From assembly GCA_002816585.1 (NCBI GenBank), contig MUCT01000044.1, positions 1 to 33,068 of the forward strand: DNA of 33,068 nucleotides. Reading direction: 5' to 3'. Origin of the DNA: SAR202 cluster bacterium Io17-Chloro-G6. Its GTDB lineage: Bacteria; Chloroflexota; Dehalococcoidia; UBA3495. Below are positions 21,944 to 30,584 of this stretch, one piece after another. Every line of letters starts with the position of its first letter. The first letter of the stretch is position 1. The position numbers and the translations under genes are program-made. The notes beneath the pieces were generated by a model that was not told the origin of the DNA, made no database searches, and worked only from the letters and a program-made list of their open reading frames with translations.

Positions 21944-24705
21944 TGCGAGTCTCCTTCCGATGGTTCTTCAGGTGGTTCTTCCAACGATTCTCGTAGGCGT
22001 TCCACAGCGTCTTGAAGCTCCTTTAAGGCCTCGTCCAGCCCGGAGACCGCATCCTCGATCACCTGCAGGTCTTCCAAACTCGGAGTTGCCAGGCCGGTCC
22101 CACCGACTTCGGCCCCACCTACCTCCGCAACATCGGGAGGCGCCCGACCCTCCAGCAGCATGGCCAATCCCTCGCCGACGCTGTCCGCCATCACGACGTT
22201 GCTGGCGTCGGCCAAGATCACCTTCTTGAGCTCCGGAAATGCCAGTTGTTCCGACTGGAGATACAAAGGTTCCACATAGATTATCGTATCCCCCACCGGT
22301 ATGACCAGTAGTTGGCCTCGGACAATCCGGGATCCGGGCCCTTCTCCTCCCCACAACGTGAATTGCTGGGAGATCGTCTGATCGTTTTCAATCCGGGCTT
22401 CCACCTGAGCGGGCCCATGAATCTGGGGGTCGCTGGGCACTATGAAGGCATTTAATTCGCCATAGTGGGCCCCGTCGTTCCTGGCCGTGAGCCAGCCAAC
22501 CAGGTTCTTTTTCTCGCCGGCTGGACTGAAGGGCAACATTAACACAAACTCTTCGCTGTCGCCTCCGGGCATCTGCAAGATCAGGTATGAGGGATGGACC
22601 TCGACGCCCCGTCTTCCGAAGCGGGTGTCCTGGGGTATGGCCCATTGCTCCGCCTGGTTAAAGAACACCTGGGGATCGGTGATGTGATAACGCAGGTACA
22701 AAGCGGCCTGGGCTGAAAACAGGCCGTTTGGATAACGGATGTGGTCTTGCAACTCAGCGGGCATCTGGGCAAATTCCAGGAACAAGCCTGGGAAGGCACG
22801 CCGGTACATCTGCAGCAGCGGGTCGTCGGGATCCATGACATAGATGGCCACCTCGCCTGTATAGGCATCAACCACTGCCTTGACACTGTTCCGGATGTAG
22901 TTGAATCCGCTTGAAGAGAGAGTTGAATATGGGTATCGGTCGGTGGTTGTGAAAGCATCCTGCAGCCACCACAGTTTGCCGGCTCCGTCCACAACCGGAT
23001 AGGGATCTTCGTCCATGGTCAAGAAAGGCGCCAGTGCATGCACCCGTTGGCTTATTTGCCGCCGGTACTGGATGCGGGTACCAGACGTGATCTGGTCGCT
23101 AAGCAAAATGTTGATATCGGTGAATTGCCAGGCGTAGGCCAGTCTCCGGAAGGTTGAATCTATTGCCACCCCACCACCGCCGTCGTAGTGCAAGTCGCTG
23201 CCAGATGGGTCTATTTCTGGGGCAGCGCTGTTTACGATGGCAAACGGGGCCGGGGACTCCCCGTAATACAACTCCGGCTGGCGGATGGGGAATTCGCCGC
23301 GGATGGGAATATCCTGGATGAAGAACTCGGGGCGTCCCTCGTCGGGGGTGAAGCCGGTGGCCGGACTCATGGCAACACCGTAGCCGTGGGTATACTGGAG
23401 CCTGCGGTTTACCCAATTGCCGGCGTCGGGCGGCAGGTTGTCCGGGTCCAGTTCCCGGGCCGCAAGAAGCACCTGCCGCAGCTTCCCATCCACCATATAG
23501 CGGTCAGAATCCATGTTAACGAAGGTGTAATACAACTCCATAAATTGGAGTTGGTTGTAGGCATCTTGCAGCGGTTCCACATCCCACAGCCGGATGTTCT
23601 CGATGACCGGAAGGTTGTTGGCTACCACGCTTTCGTCCAATTCAGCAACCGCTGGGAGATGAACTTGTTCAACCTGGTCGAGCTGGTAGGCGGCCCGGGT
23701 GGCCTGGATGTTTCGCGCTATGTAGGCCTCCTCCCGTTCGAACTCATTGGGGTCTACCTGGAAGCGTTGGAACAATGCCGGAAAGGCAAAGTTGGCCAAC
23801 AGCAACATGATGACCCAGAGGCTGAATGAGCCAACTACGAGCCGCAGACCACCAAAACGGTAGCTGATGAAGAACGCACCGGCGCCCAAGGACGCAATGC
23901 CGGTCATCAGCCAGAGCACCGGGATACGGGCGTGAATGTCGGCGTATCCTGCCCCGGCCACCAGTCCCCCAGGCGACAGCACCAACTCGTAGATGTCCAA
24001 CACGTGTCCGGTGGCGATGCTCAACATCAGGAGACCACCCAGGACGGACATGTGTTTAAGCATCCGCGGCGCCAAGATGAAGTTCAGTCCCCGCGACCCG
24101 TAGATGGCGGCATACAGGAAAAGCGACATCACCACGCAGGTAATCAAGATGCCCATGACCCAGCCCTGGATGAACTGGAGCATCCGCAACGTGACCACGA
24201 AGAACGAAAGGTCTTGCCCGAATTCGGCATCAGGTATCCCGAATGAGACCTTGTTAAGAAACAGCAGGAAGGTTTCCCACCTGCCCTCGGCGGTTGAGCC
24301 GAAGATTGGCGCGGCGGCCAAGACCGTAATCACGACTGCCGCCACAATGAATCCCCGCAACAGCCGCATCGAATCTTCGGAGATGGCAAGTGTGGATGGT
24401 CCCCGGGAGAACCGGAACGTAAGGTAAAAATTGGCCACCAGAGCGCCGGCCGTCACCGCCGTCCCGCCAACGAAGAGCCAGAGTTTGGTTAACAGTATCT
24501 TGGTGAAGACATCCCGGTGGCCCAGTTCGCCAAACCACAGCCAATCGGTGTATGCCGCGCGCAGCCACCACAGAATCAGGAAGGCGAATAGAAGGCCCAC
24601 CGCTATGATGCTGCCATTGCGGACCCGCCGCAGGTTGATGGCGGAGATTCCCGGTAGAGCTGGGCCCTCCGGCTGCTCCGCGTCGTTTGTTAGTTCGTAG
24701 CTCAT
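21940..24705 (-). CDS. UPF0182 family large membrane protein
   Basis: A 921-residue UPF0182 (COG1615) protein of unknown function. The N-terminal third has about seven transmembrane helices (near residues 31-50, 73-95, 118-135, 168-200, 219-238, 262-282 and 287-308). The region from about 310 to 860 is a large, mainly extracytoplasmic domain with WDVEPLQDAYNQLQF and VDAYTGEVAIYVMDPDDPL. The end is an acidic coiled coil (EALKELQDAVERLRESLEE). Length is typical. Its stop overlaps argD's ATG, and argB lies 39 nt upstream, so it is embedded in the arginine cluster despite no known link to arginine. The family is common in Actinobacteria, Cyanobacteria and Chloroflexota. Confidence 0.95.
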   Translation of the reverse strand: MSYELTNDAEQPEGPALPGISAINLRRVRNGSIIAVGLLFAFLILWWLRAAYTDWLWFGELGHRDVFTKILLTKLWLFVGGTAVTAGALVANFYLTFRFSRGPSTLAISEDSMRLLRGFIVAAVVITVLAAAPIFGSTAEGRWETFLLFLNKVSFGIPDAEFGQDLSFFVVTLRMLQFIQGWVMGILITCVVMSLFLYAAIYGSRGLNFILAPRMLKHMSVLGGLLMLSIATGHVLDIYELVLSPGGLVAGAGYADIHARIPVLWLMTGIASLGAGAFFISYRFGGLRLVVGSFSLWVIMLLLANFAFPALFQRFQVDPNEFEREEAYIARNIQATRAAYQLDQVEQVHLPAVAELDESVVANNLPVIENIRLWDVEPLQDAYNQLQFMELYYTFVNMDSDRYMVDGKLRQVLLAARELDPDNLPPDAGNWVNRRLQYTHGYGVAMSPATGFTPDEGRPEFFIQDIPIRGEFPIRQPELYYGESPAPFAIVNSAAPEIDPSGSDLHYDGGGGVAIDSTFRRLAYAWQFTDINILLSDQITSGTRIQYRRQISQRVHALAPFLTMDEDPYPVVDGAGKLWWLQDAFTTTDRYPYSTLSSSGFNYIRNSVKAVVDAYTGEVAIYVMDPDDPLLQMYRRAFPGLFLEFAQMPAELQDHIRYPNGLFSAQAALYLRYHITDPQVFFNQAEQWAIPQDTRFGRRGVEVHPSYLILQMPGGDSEEFVLMLPFSPAGEKKNLVGWLTARNDGAHYGELNAFIVPSDPQIHGPAQVEARIENDQTISQQFTLWGGEGPGSRIVRGQLLVIPVGDTIIYVEPLYLQSEQLAFPELKKVILADASNVVMADSVGEGLAMLLEGRAPPDVAEVGGAEVGGTGLATPSLEDLQVIEDAVSGLDEALKELQDAVERLRESLEEPPEEPSEGDSQ

Positions 24706-24744
24706 AGAGTTTGCAACGGCTGTGGCGCCGGCTGAGGCCGGGGA

Positions 24745-25596
24745 TTAGAGTCTGGGCGAATTGCCAGGGCCAACGGCACTCGAGCCCGAAACAATAGTGG
24801 TGCCAGACGAATTGCCCCGGACACAGTCCAGTAGCGCATTGGGCTGCCGACCATCAATGATGTTGGCCACGGGAGAGCTTTCCAGCGCCCGCAGACAGGC
24901 GGACAGCTTGGGAATCATGCCTCCCTGAATCACGCCGGAGTTGAAGAGAATGTTGGCCCGCCGCCGGTCCAGCCTTCTGATTACACGGCCGCCGCCATCC
25001 ATGACACCGGTGACGTCGGTGAGGAAAATGAGTTGCTCGGCCCCCATTGCGTAGGCCAGTTCTCCCGCGACGGTGTCGCCGTTAATGTTCAGCGGGCTGC
25101 CGGCATTCTCCGAGCCGTCTCGCACATGTACACCCAGAGGGGCGATCACCGGTATATACCCGCTATCCAGAAGGGCCCGGACCGGTTCGCTGTTCACGTT
25201 GGTCACTTCGCCAACGAACCCTAATTCAGGATTACCGATCTTGGCTTCGACCATGCACCCGTCGATGCCGCTCAGGCCCACCGACCGGCCGCCGAATTCG
25301 TGCATCAACGAGACCAATTCCTTGTTAATCAGCCCGGTGAGGACCGCCACCACGATTTCGAGGCTGGGCGCGTCGGTAACACGTAGGCCGCCCACGAATT
25401 GAGGCGCCAAACCTTGACGCCGCATCCATTGGGAGATCACGTTTCCACCGCCGTGGACCACCACCACTTCCTGCCCTTCCTCTTGCAACTTGACTAGGTC
25501 CCTGAGGCTAGTATCGTGATTTCCCAGGGTGCTGCCACCGATCTTCACAACTATTGGATGCCCTGGTGGATGCCCTGGTAGCGGATGGCCCGGCAC
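24745..25596 (-). CDS. argB: acetylglutamate kinase
   Basis: A 283-residue amino-acid kinase. It phosphorylates N-acetylglutamate with ATP, the second step of arginine synthesis. Motifs are VVKIGGSTLG, VVVVHGGGNVIS, GLSGIDGCMVEAK, PLNINGDTVAGELAYAMGA, LIFLTDVTGV and GGMIPKL with the conserved lysine. The start is taken as GTG 25596 because GGAGG lies 5 nt upstream; a TTG at 25608 overlaps that site. The N-terminus then reads VPGHPLPGHPPGHP, an odd triple PGHP repeat before the first strand. It is followed by UPF0182 after 39 nt. Confidence 0.95.
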   Translation of the reverse strand: MPGHPLPGHPPGHPIVVKIGGSTLGNHDTSLRDLVKLQEEGQEVVVVHGGGNVISQWMRRQGLAPQFVGGLRVTDAPSLEIVVAVLTGLINKELVSLMHEFGGRSVGLSGIDGCMVEAKIGNPELGFVGEVTNVNSEPVRALLDSGYIPVIAPLGVHVRDGSENAGSPLNINGDTVAGELAYAMGAEQLIFLTDVTGVMDGGGRVIRRLDRRRANILFNSGVIQGGMIPKLSACLRALESSPVANIIDGRQPNALLDCVRGNSSGTTIVSGSSAVGPGNSPRL

Positions 25597-25792
25597 TCCT
25601 ACCTCCAAATAGAAAAACTCAACTCAAGATAGGGTTCATTGGGCGTGGAATCGGTTGCCGGAGAGAAACGGTACAGGCCGTCTAATAAGTGGACGGACTG
25701 CCGTTTGGTACGCCGTCCCACGCCCGGTAATTTACTCGGGAATTGGACGCAGCCTACGTGTGCGTGGGCGGGTAAGTGGGATAAAGGCAAGG

Positions 25793-27013
25793 CTAAGTGG
25801 TGTAGGCACTATTGATAACCACGTACTCTTCGGTAAGGTCGCAGCCCCAAGCAGTGGCAAGACCGTCCGAAAGGTTCAAATTAACCCCGAATGTGACCTC
25901 ATCGCTGCGCATCAGCGCGACCACGGCGTCCCGGTGAAAGGGCACTGGCCTGCCTGCTTCCATGATGCAAACGCCGTTGATATACAGATCAATCTTCGAC
26001 TCGACGGTCTCCGCCCCGCTCCGGCCCAGCGCCATGATCAAGCGGCCCCAGTTGGGGTCTGCTCCATATACTGCTGATTTGACCAACAGTGAAGAGGTAA
26101 TCGTTTTAGCAGCCAATCGGGCGTCCGCTACGTTCCGGGCGCCACGAACCTCCGCCACCACCAGGCGAGTCGCACCCTCGCCGTCTTGGGCCAACTGACG
26201 AGTCAACTGGACCAAAACCTCAGTCAGGGCATCTCTGAACGTATCGGAATCGTCGCTGCCAGCGGATATGGGACTGTTGCCGGCGGTCCCATTGGCCAGG
26301 ATCACCAGGCTGTCATTCGTGCTGGTGTCGCCGTCGATATCCAGCATGTTCAGTGTGGCGTCGGCAATTTCAGGCAGGATGGTCCGCAAGTAGCCTTGGG
26401 TTATTGCAGCGTCTGTGGCCAGGAAGCAGAGCATGGTCGCCATGTTGGGATGAATCATCCCCGAGCCCTTGGCCACGCCACAGATATTAATTTCGGCGCC
26501 GCCCAGCTTGACCGTAACAGCGGCTTCCTTGGTCCGGGTGTCGGTGGTCATCATGGCCCTGGCCAGTTCATTGCCGCCCCCCTCAGAGAGTCGGATCTGG
26601 TCAACTCCCTTCTTGATGAGGGACATGGGGAGCTCGACGCCGATAACACCGGTGCTGAAGACCAAGATCTCTTCGGGATTCACGCCCAATCCGGCGGCGG
26701 CCACGGCGGCCATCTCCTTGGCGTCAATGTAGCCCTGCTCACCTACACCCGCGTTGGCGATGCCCGAATTTACCACCAGTCCTCTAACCGGAGCTCCCGC
26801 TGCCATGGTCTCCCGGTTTACAGTCACGGAGGGAGACACCAGGGTGCTTTTGGTGAATACCCCCGCGGCGGAACATGGAGTATCGGATAGAAGCATCCCC
26901 ATGTCCATCTTATCTTCCGAATAGGTTTTGATGCCCACGTAGGTGCCCCCGGCACGGAAGCCTTTGGCGGTGGTTATGGTGCCGCCATTTACATCGGTGA
27001 TTGGGCCGGCCAT
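25793..27013 (-). CDS. argJ: bifunctional ornithine acetyltransferase/N-acetylglutamate synthase
   Basis: A 406-residue ArgJ. It transfers the acetyl group from N-acetylornithine to glutamate (cyclic pathway) and may also use acetyl-CoA. The self-cleavage site is in KGSGMIHPNMATML; T193 would be the new N-terminal nucleophile of the beta chain. Other signs are VVNSGIANAGVG and FSTGVIGVELP (oxyanion region), and AVYGADPNWGRLIMALGR near 330-350. ATG 27013 has AAGG 6 nt upstream. It is the first gene of the minus-strand arginine cluster, behind a TACAAT -10 box and a 16-bp palindrome (27066-27081). The 184-bp gap to argB contains nothing I can name. Confidence 0.97.
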   Translation of the reverse strand: MAGPITDVNGGTITTAKGFRAGGTYVGIKTYSEDKMDMGMLLSDTPCSAAGVFTKSTLVSPSVTVNRETMAAGAPVRGLVVNSGIANAGVGEQGYIDAKEMAAVAAAGLGVNPEEILVFSTGVIGVELPMSLIKKGVDQIRLSEGGGNELARAMMTTDTRTKEAAVTVKLGGAEINICGVAKGSGMIHPNMATMLCFLATDAAITQGYLRTILPEIADATLNMLDIDGDTSTNDSLVILANGTAGNSPISAGSDDSDTFRDALTEVLVQLTRQLAQDGEGATRLVVAEVRGARNVADARLAAKTITSSLLVKSAVYGADPNWGRLIMALGRSGAETVESKIDLYINGVCIMEAGRPVPFHRDAVVALMRSDEVTFGVNLNLSDGLATAWGCDLTEEYVVINSAYTT

Positions 27014-27056
27014 GGGCTACCTTCCTCGTAGTGTAGTTTTTTTAAGTAATCTTCAG

Positions 27057-27081
27057 ATTGTAACCGTGCCTGAACAGGCAC
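27057..27081 (-). promoter_or_regulatory. argJ -10 box with adjoining palindrome
   Basis: TACAAT on the minus strand (27062-27057), 44 nt before argJ, with GTGCCTGAACAGGCAC (27066-27081; 7-bp arms, 2-nt centre) directly upstream in the -35/spacer area. This is a possible repressor site. It does not look like the AT-rich ArgR box. Confidence 0.45.
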
Positions 27082-27152
27082 CGAGTATATCACAAGCTAA
27101 GAGCCCCCAACACCACGGCGGGCGGCCACGGCAGCGGCCACGCTCGGGCCGG

Positions 27153-27181
27153 TGGACTGGTCTTTGGGGTTAACCTATAAT
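27153..27181 (+). promoter_or_regulatory. promoter of the DUF1015 gene
   Basis: TGGACT (27153-27158), a 17-bp spacer, then perfect TATAAT (27176-27181), 44 nt upstream of ATG 27226. Confidence 0.7.
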
Positions 27182-27225
27182 TGTGGTTGATAATCTGGAG
27201 CATTCCCTGGAAACAGGTGGACAGA

Positions 27226-28509
27226 ATGGCATTGGTCAGCCCCTTCAGAGGATGGCGGTATAACCCGGAAAAAGTGGGTGACATGGCCTCGGTGCTGTGC
27301 CCGCCTTACGACATGATCACGTCGGAGACCCAAGAGGCCCTCAAGCGGAGGAACCAATACAATGTGATCCACCTGGAGGCTGGCGAGGGCTTGGACTGGA
27401 ACACCTCGGTTAAAGAGCAGTACGCCGCGGCTTCCGGGCTCTTCGATCGGTGGCGGCAGGATGGGGTGCTGCGTCAAGACTCCGGACCATGCTATTACCT
27501 GATGCGGCACCGCTTCCCACTGGGCGGCAAGGACATGGAGCGTTTGGGGCTCATCGCCTCAGTCGGTTTGGAAGATTATGAGACGCGCCAGGTGCTGCCC
27601 CACGAGTACACGGAAGCCCCGGCGATCCGCGACCGAGTCCTGTTGATGGAGTCATTATCCGCCAACATCAGCCCCATCATGTCGATCTACCGTGACGCGG
27701 AGGGAGTGCTGGAACGGCTGTTTCAAGAAGTCACTAACGGCACGCCGGACGTTGACGCCTCGGACGGGTCGGGTAGCGCCACTGCCCTGTGGCGCATCTC
27801 CGATAGGGGTTTGCAAAGTCAGATCAGTGAATTTTTCGCCAGCAGGCCCATCTACCTGGCCGACGGTCATCACCGTTATGAAGCGGCCAGGCAGTACCAG
27901 TTAGACCGGCACGCCGAAGATGCCGGGGCCAAGGCGCGCGATCTGGCCCACAACTTCGTGATGATGACCCTGATCGCTTTCGACGACCCTGGGTTGGTAG
28001 TGCTTGGCTATCACCGCACATTGAACGGCGTCTCCGAAGATAAGCTGGATAACATCAAAGCCAGGCTGGACGAGTTGTTCGACTCGGAGCCCCTCTCCGG
28101 CGGCTCAGACGAACTTGTGGATCAGGTAACACAGCAGGGGGTTGATCGAAGGCTGCTGGCGTCGGTGGACTCAGGCGGCGCGAGGATGTTGACGCTGAAG
28201 GACTCGGCAGTTGGCGCGGACTGGGGGGCGCTTGCCGCCTCGGAGGCGTGGGTGCTGGAGGAGCAGGTGCTGCGGCCGGAATTGGGTGATGCCACCCTGG
28301 AGCACTTGGGATTCATACATGACCATGAAGAGGCGGTCGCCCGGGCCAAGAATGGCAAATTGCAGATGTCCTTCTTGCTCAAACCATTCCCGCTGGACGC
28401 CTTCGAGAGCATCGTGGGCGGCGGACAACGGCTGCCTCGCAAATCTACCTTCTTCTTCCCCAAGCTTCCCACCGGTCTGGTGATTAACCGCCTGGACGGG
28501 GAACTCTAG
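27226..28509 (+). CDS. DUF1015 family protein
   Basis: A 427-residue DUF1015 (COG4198) protein. It has the N-terminal PFRGWRYNPEKVGDMASVLCP then PPYDMI, the middle motif LADGHHRYEAARQYQ (about 206-220), and the C-terminal ARAKNGKLQMSFLLKP and FFPKLPTGLVINRL. The function is unproven; the conserved His-rich motif suggests an enzyme. In several phyla the family sits near serine/glyoxylate metabolism genes, and here a class V aminotransferase lies two genes away. ATG 27226 is chosen from the family N-terminus, with a weak GGTGG upstream. Confidence 0.93.
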   Translation: MALVSPFRGWRYNPEKVGDMASVLCPPYDMITSETQEALKRRNQYNVIHLEAGEGLDWNTSVKEQYAAASGLFDRWRQDGVLRQDSGPCYYLMRHRFPLGGKDMERLGLIASVGLEDYETRQVLPHEYTEAPAIRDRVLLMESLSANISPIMSIYRDAEGVLERLFQEVTNGTPDVDASDGSGSATALWRISDRGLQSQISEFFASRPIYLADGHHRYEAARQYQLDRHAEDAGAKARDLAHNFVMMTLIAFDDPGLVVLGYHRTLNGVSEDKLDNIKARLDELFDSEPLSGGSDELVDQVTQQGVDRRLLASVDSGGARMLTLKDSAVGADWGALAASEAWVLEEQVLRPELGDATLEHLGFIHDHEEAVARAKNGKLQMSFLLKPFPLDAFESIVGGGQRLPRKSTFFFPKLPTGLVINRLDGEL

Positions 28510-28522
28510 GGTACGGGCGATT

Positions 28523-28984
28523 TTAGAGCGGTGCGACCCCGTTGGTTCGTTCCTGGAATCGCTCGGTAATGGCCTGCTCGGCCTGACGGCTGCTGGCGGC
28601 GATGAACTCTTCCAACCGCCGAATCTCGGCCTGGGCGTCCTCGTCATCAGGTGTGGCGCTCTTCTTCAGGGAGGCCAGTTGTGATCGGGCCTCGTCCACG
28701 AGTTTCAGCAACTGTAGCGCTTCCAGTTCCTGGGTTGCCGTCTTCTTGATCTCCAACAGCCTTCGCCTGTTATCTACGGCGTCTTGGAGCCGCTCCTCGA
28801 TCTCACCCATGGCTGTTAGGGATAATTCCAGCGACGTTTGGCCGTAAACCACCTGGCGAGGCAGTCTGCGCCATTGTGTCTGAAACTGGCTGATCTGGTC
28901 GTCCAGCTGTTGTTCTTTGTTGCGGATCTCGGCCAGGCCGAGCCTAAGCGTGCCCATTGCTTGTTCGAGTTGAGAAATACCCAT
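28523..28984 (-). CDS. hypothetical coiled-coil protein, 153 aa
   Basis: A 153-residue, almost wholly helical protein with heptad-like runs (ISQLEQAMGTLRLGLAEIRN, then QQLDDQISQFQTQW, EEFIAASSRQAEQAI), no membrane segment and no signal peptide. No family is recognised; cytosolic scaffold or prefoldin-like roles are guesses. ATG 28984 has GGAGG 8 nt upstream; a GTG three codons earlier overlaps that site. A hairpin in the leader can hide the Shine-Dalgarno. It lies 125 nt downstream of the class V aminotransferase on the same strand, and its stop lies 13 nt from the convergent DUF1015 stop with no terminator between. Confidence 0.75.
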   Translation of the reverse strand: MGISQLEQAMGTLRLGLAEIRNKEQQLDDQISQFQTQWRRLPRQVVYGQTSLELSLTAMGEIEERLQDAVDNRRRLLEIKKTATQELEALQLLKLVDEARSQLASLKKSATPDDEDAQAEIRRLEEFIAASSRQAEQAITERFQERTNGVAPL

Positions 28985-28992
28985 AAAAAGCA

Positions 28993-29014
28993 CCTCCGGT
29001 AAAACGACCGGAAA
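28993..29014 (-). promoter_or_regulatory. Shine-Dalgarno-occluding hairpin
   Basis: On the minus strand TCCGGT (29012-29007) pairs with ACCGGA (29000-28995) around CGTTTT, and two outer U-G pairs can extend it. The 3' arm covers the GGAGG ribosome site (28997-28993) of the coiled-coil gene. Confidence 0.5.
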
Positions 29015-29109
29015 ATTACAGACCGATAAAATTACGCTGGAGTAACGATAACGCTACCCCGGCTGATACCATTCAATAACCTAATTATCCCACTGGGATG
29101 CGCTTATTC

Positions 29110-30219
29110 CTACGGCTTAAAACCCACTTCGGGCAGCACTTTGCTCAAGGCTTCCATGACCTCGGTTATGTCAGCCTTCGCGACGGCGCCCAGGTGGCCG
29201 ATGCGGAAGATGTCAGCGCTCATCTTGCCTTGCCCGCCGGCCAATACCACATTGTGTTCGGTCCGCATCTTGCCCATCAACGCCTTTTGGTCCACGCCCT
29301 CGGGCACCTTGATGGCAGTCACCGTATTTGAAGCGTAAGCCTCGTCGGCGACCAGCAATTCCAAACCCAACTCACGCACGCCGTCGCGGGTAAACTGGCC
29401 GATGGCTGCGTGGCGTCCGTACACGTTCTCCATCCCATCTTCCAATAATATGTCCAGGGCCCGGCTAAGACCATACATCGCGGATAAGTTGGGGGTGAAG
29501 GGAGTTTGGCCCTGCTCCAGGGAACGCTTGGCCGATGTCAGGTCAAAGTAAAACCGGGGCATCTTGGCGGTCTGCTGGGCTTCCCAGGCGCGCTCGCTGA
29601 CGCTGATGAAAGCCAGCCCCGGCGGAATCATGAACCCCTTTTGAGAAGCGGTGCCCACCATGTCGCAATCCCAGGCGTCAACCGGGATCGGAATGCAGCC
29701 CAGGCTGGAGACTGCATCAACCAGCAGCAGCTTGTCGAACTCGCCCTTAACGACTTTGGCGATCTCTTCCACCGGATGTGTCACGCCTGTGGAAGTTTCG
29801 TTGTGGGTGACCAGCACCGCTTTGATGTTCGGTTCTTTTTGCAGAGCATTGCGGATGGCGTCGGGGTCCATGGGACCGCCCCACTCAAAATCCATTCGTT
29901 TAACATCGGCGCCATAAGCTTCGGCCATGGCCACGAACCGGTCTCCGAAGGCGCCTGCGGTGGCTGCTATGACCCGGTCTCCGGGGGACAAAGTGTTGAC
30001 GATCGACGCCTCCAGAGCGCCGGTGCCCGAGGCCGTCAGGATCAGCAGGTCGTTCTTGGTCATGAACACCTGCTTCAATTGCTCGGTGGCCTTGGTGATC
30101 AGAGCGTGGAACTCCGGCCCCCGGTGGTTGATCATCGGGTTGGTCATGGCCTCGACGATCTCGTCGGGGATGGGAGTGGGCCCGGGGGTTCTCAGGTTCT
30201 GGGGAGTCATTATTTGCAT
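29110..30219 (-). CDS. class V aminotransferase (alanine/serine-glyoxylate type)
   Basis: A 369-residue fold-type I PLP enzyme of the serine-pyruvate/alanine-glyoxylate aminotransferase group. It has TPGPTPIPDEIVEAM (11-25), LTASGTGALEA (61-71), HNETSTGV (139-146), DAVSSLG (168-174) and PLP lysine K194 in GTASQKGFM. It likely moves amino groups between alanine or serine and glyoxylate or pyruvate, and so could feed serine/one-carbon metabolism. A second possible ATG lies three codons in. AGGAAG sits about 9 nt before ATG 30219. It may share a transcript with the coiled-coil gene downstream. Confidence 0.93.
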   Translation of the reverse strand: MQIMTPQNLRTPGPTPIPDEIVEAMTNPMINHRGPEFHALITKATEQLKQVFMTKNDLLILTASGTGALEASIVNTLSPGDRVIAATAGAFGDRFVAMAEAYGADVKRMDFEWGGPMDPDAIRNALQKEPNIKAVLVTHNETSTGVTHPVEEIAKVVKGEFDKLLLVDAVSSLGCIPIPVDAWDCDMVGTASQKGFMIPPGLAFISVSERAWEAQQTAKMPRFYFDLTSAKRSLEQGQTPFTPNLSAMYGLSRALDILLEDGMENVYGRHAAIGQFTRDGVRELGLELLVADEAYASNTVTAIKVPEGVDQKALMGKMRTEHNVVLAGGQGKMSADIFRIGHLGAVAKADITEVMEALSKVLPEVGFKP

Positions 30220-30572
30220 CGGCTATTTCTTCCTATTTGCTGGCCGCCCGGGCGTTTTTGGCGCTGGAGGCGGCTAATGATGTGGCCCAAAATACATTAC
30301 CGTGAAGGGCATGAAGGCGCTATGACAAGGCTGCTCAGGGATTGATCACCATCGAATAATTACGCTTAGGACGGCTCGCTCAGACTGCTGCGGTCAAAGC
30401 GAACAGAATTATATCACCACCTTGGCGTCCGGCCATTTGTATTCCGTGCGGGCATGTAACTAATCCCCCCTACGGAATCCCACCTGATTGCACTACAATT
30501 AGATGGATGCACTAGCATGTCAGACTGCCCTAGATAGCTGGTTTTTGAGGCTAAATCAGCCTTATGTCATGC
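30220..30572. other. 353-bp intergenic region upstream of pcrA
   Basis: No gene is seen. Items of note are a minus-strand TATAAT (30413-30408), which may be the -10 for the class V aminotransferase with a long leader, and an inverted repeat AGGCT-AAATC-AGCCT (30548-30562) just before the pcrA -10 box. Confidence 0.5.
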
Positions 30573-30578
30573 TATAAT
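30573..30578 (+). promoter_or_regulatory. -10 box (TATAAT) for a leaderless pcrA transcript
   Basis: A perfect TATAAT with 6 nt before ATG 30585. There is no Shine-Dalgarno and no clear -35. Confidence 0.65.
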
Positions 30579-30584
30579 CGGCTC

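Noticed and set aside
27066..27081. ArgR box upstream of argJ
   Set aside because: The palindrome is GC-rich and does not resemble the AT-rich ARG box; kept only as a generic possible operator.
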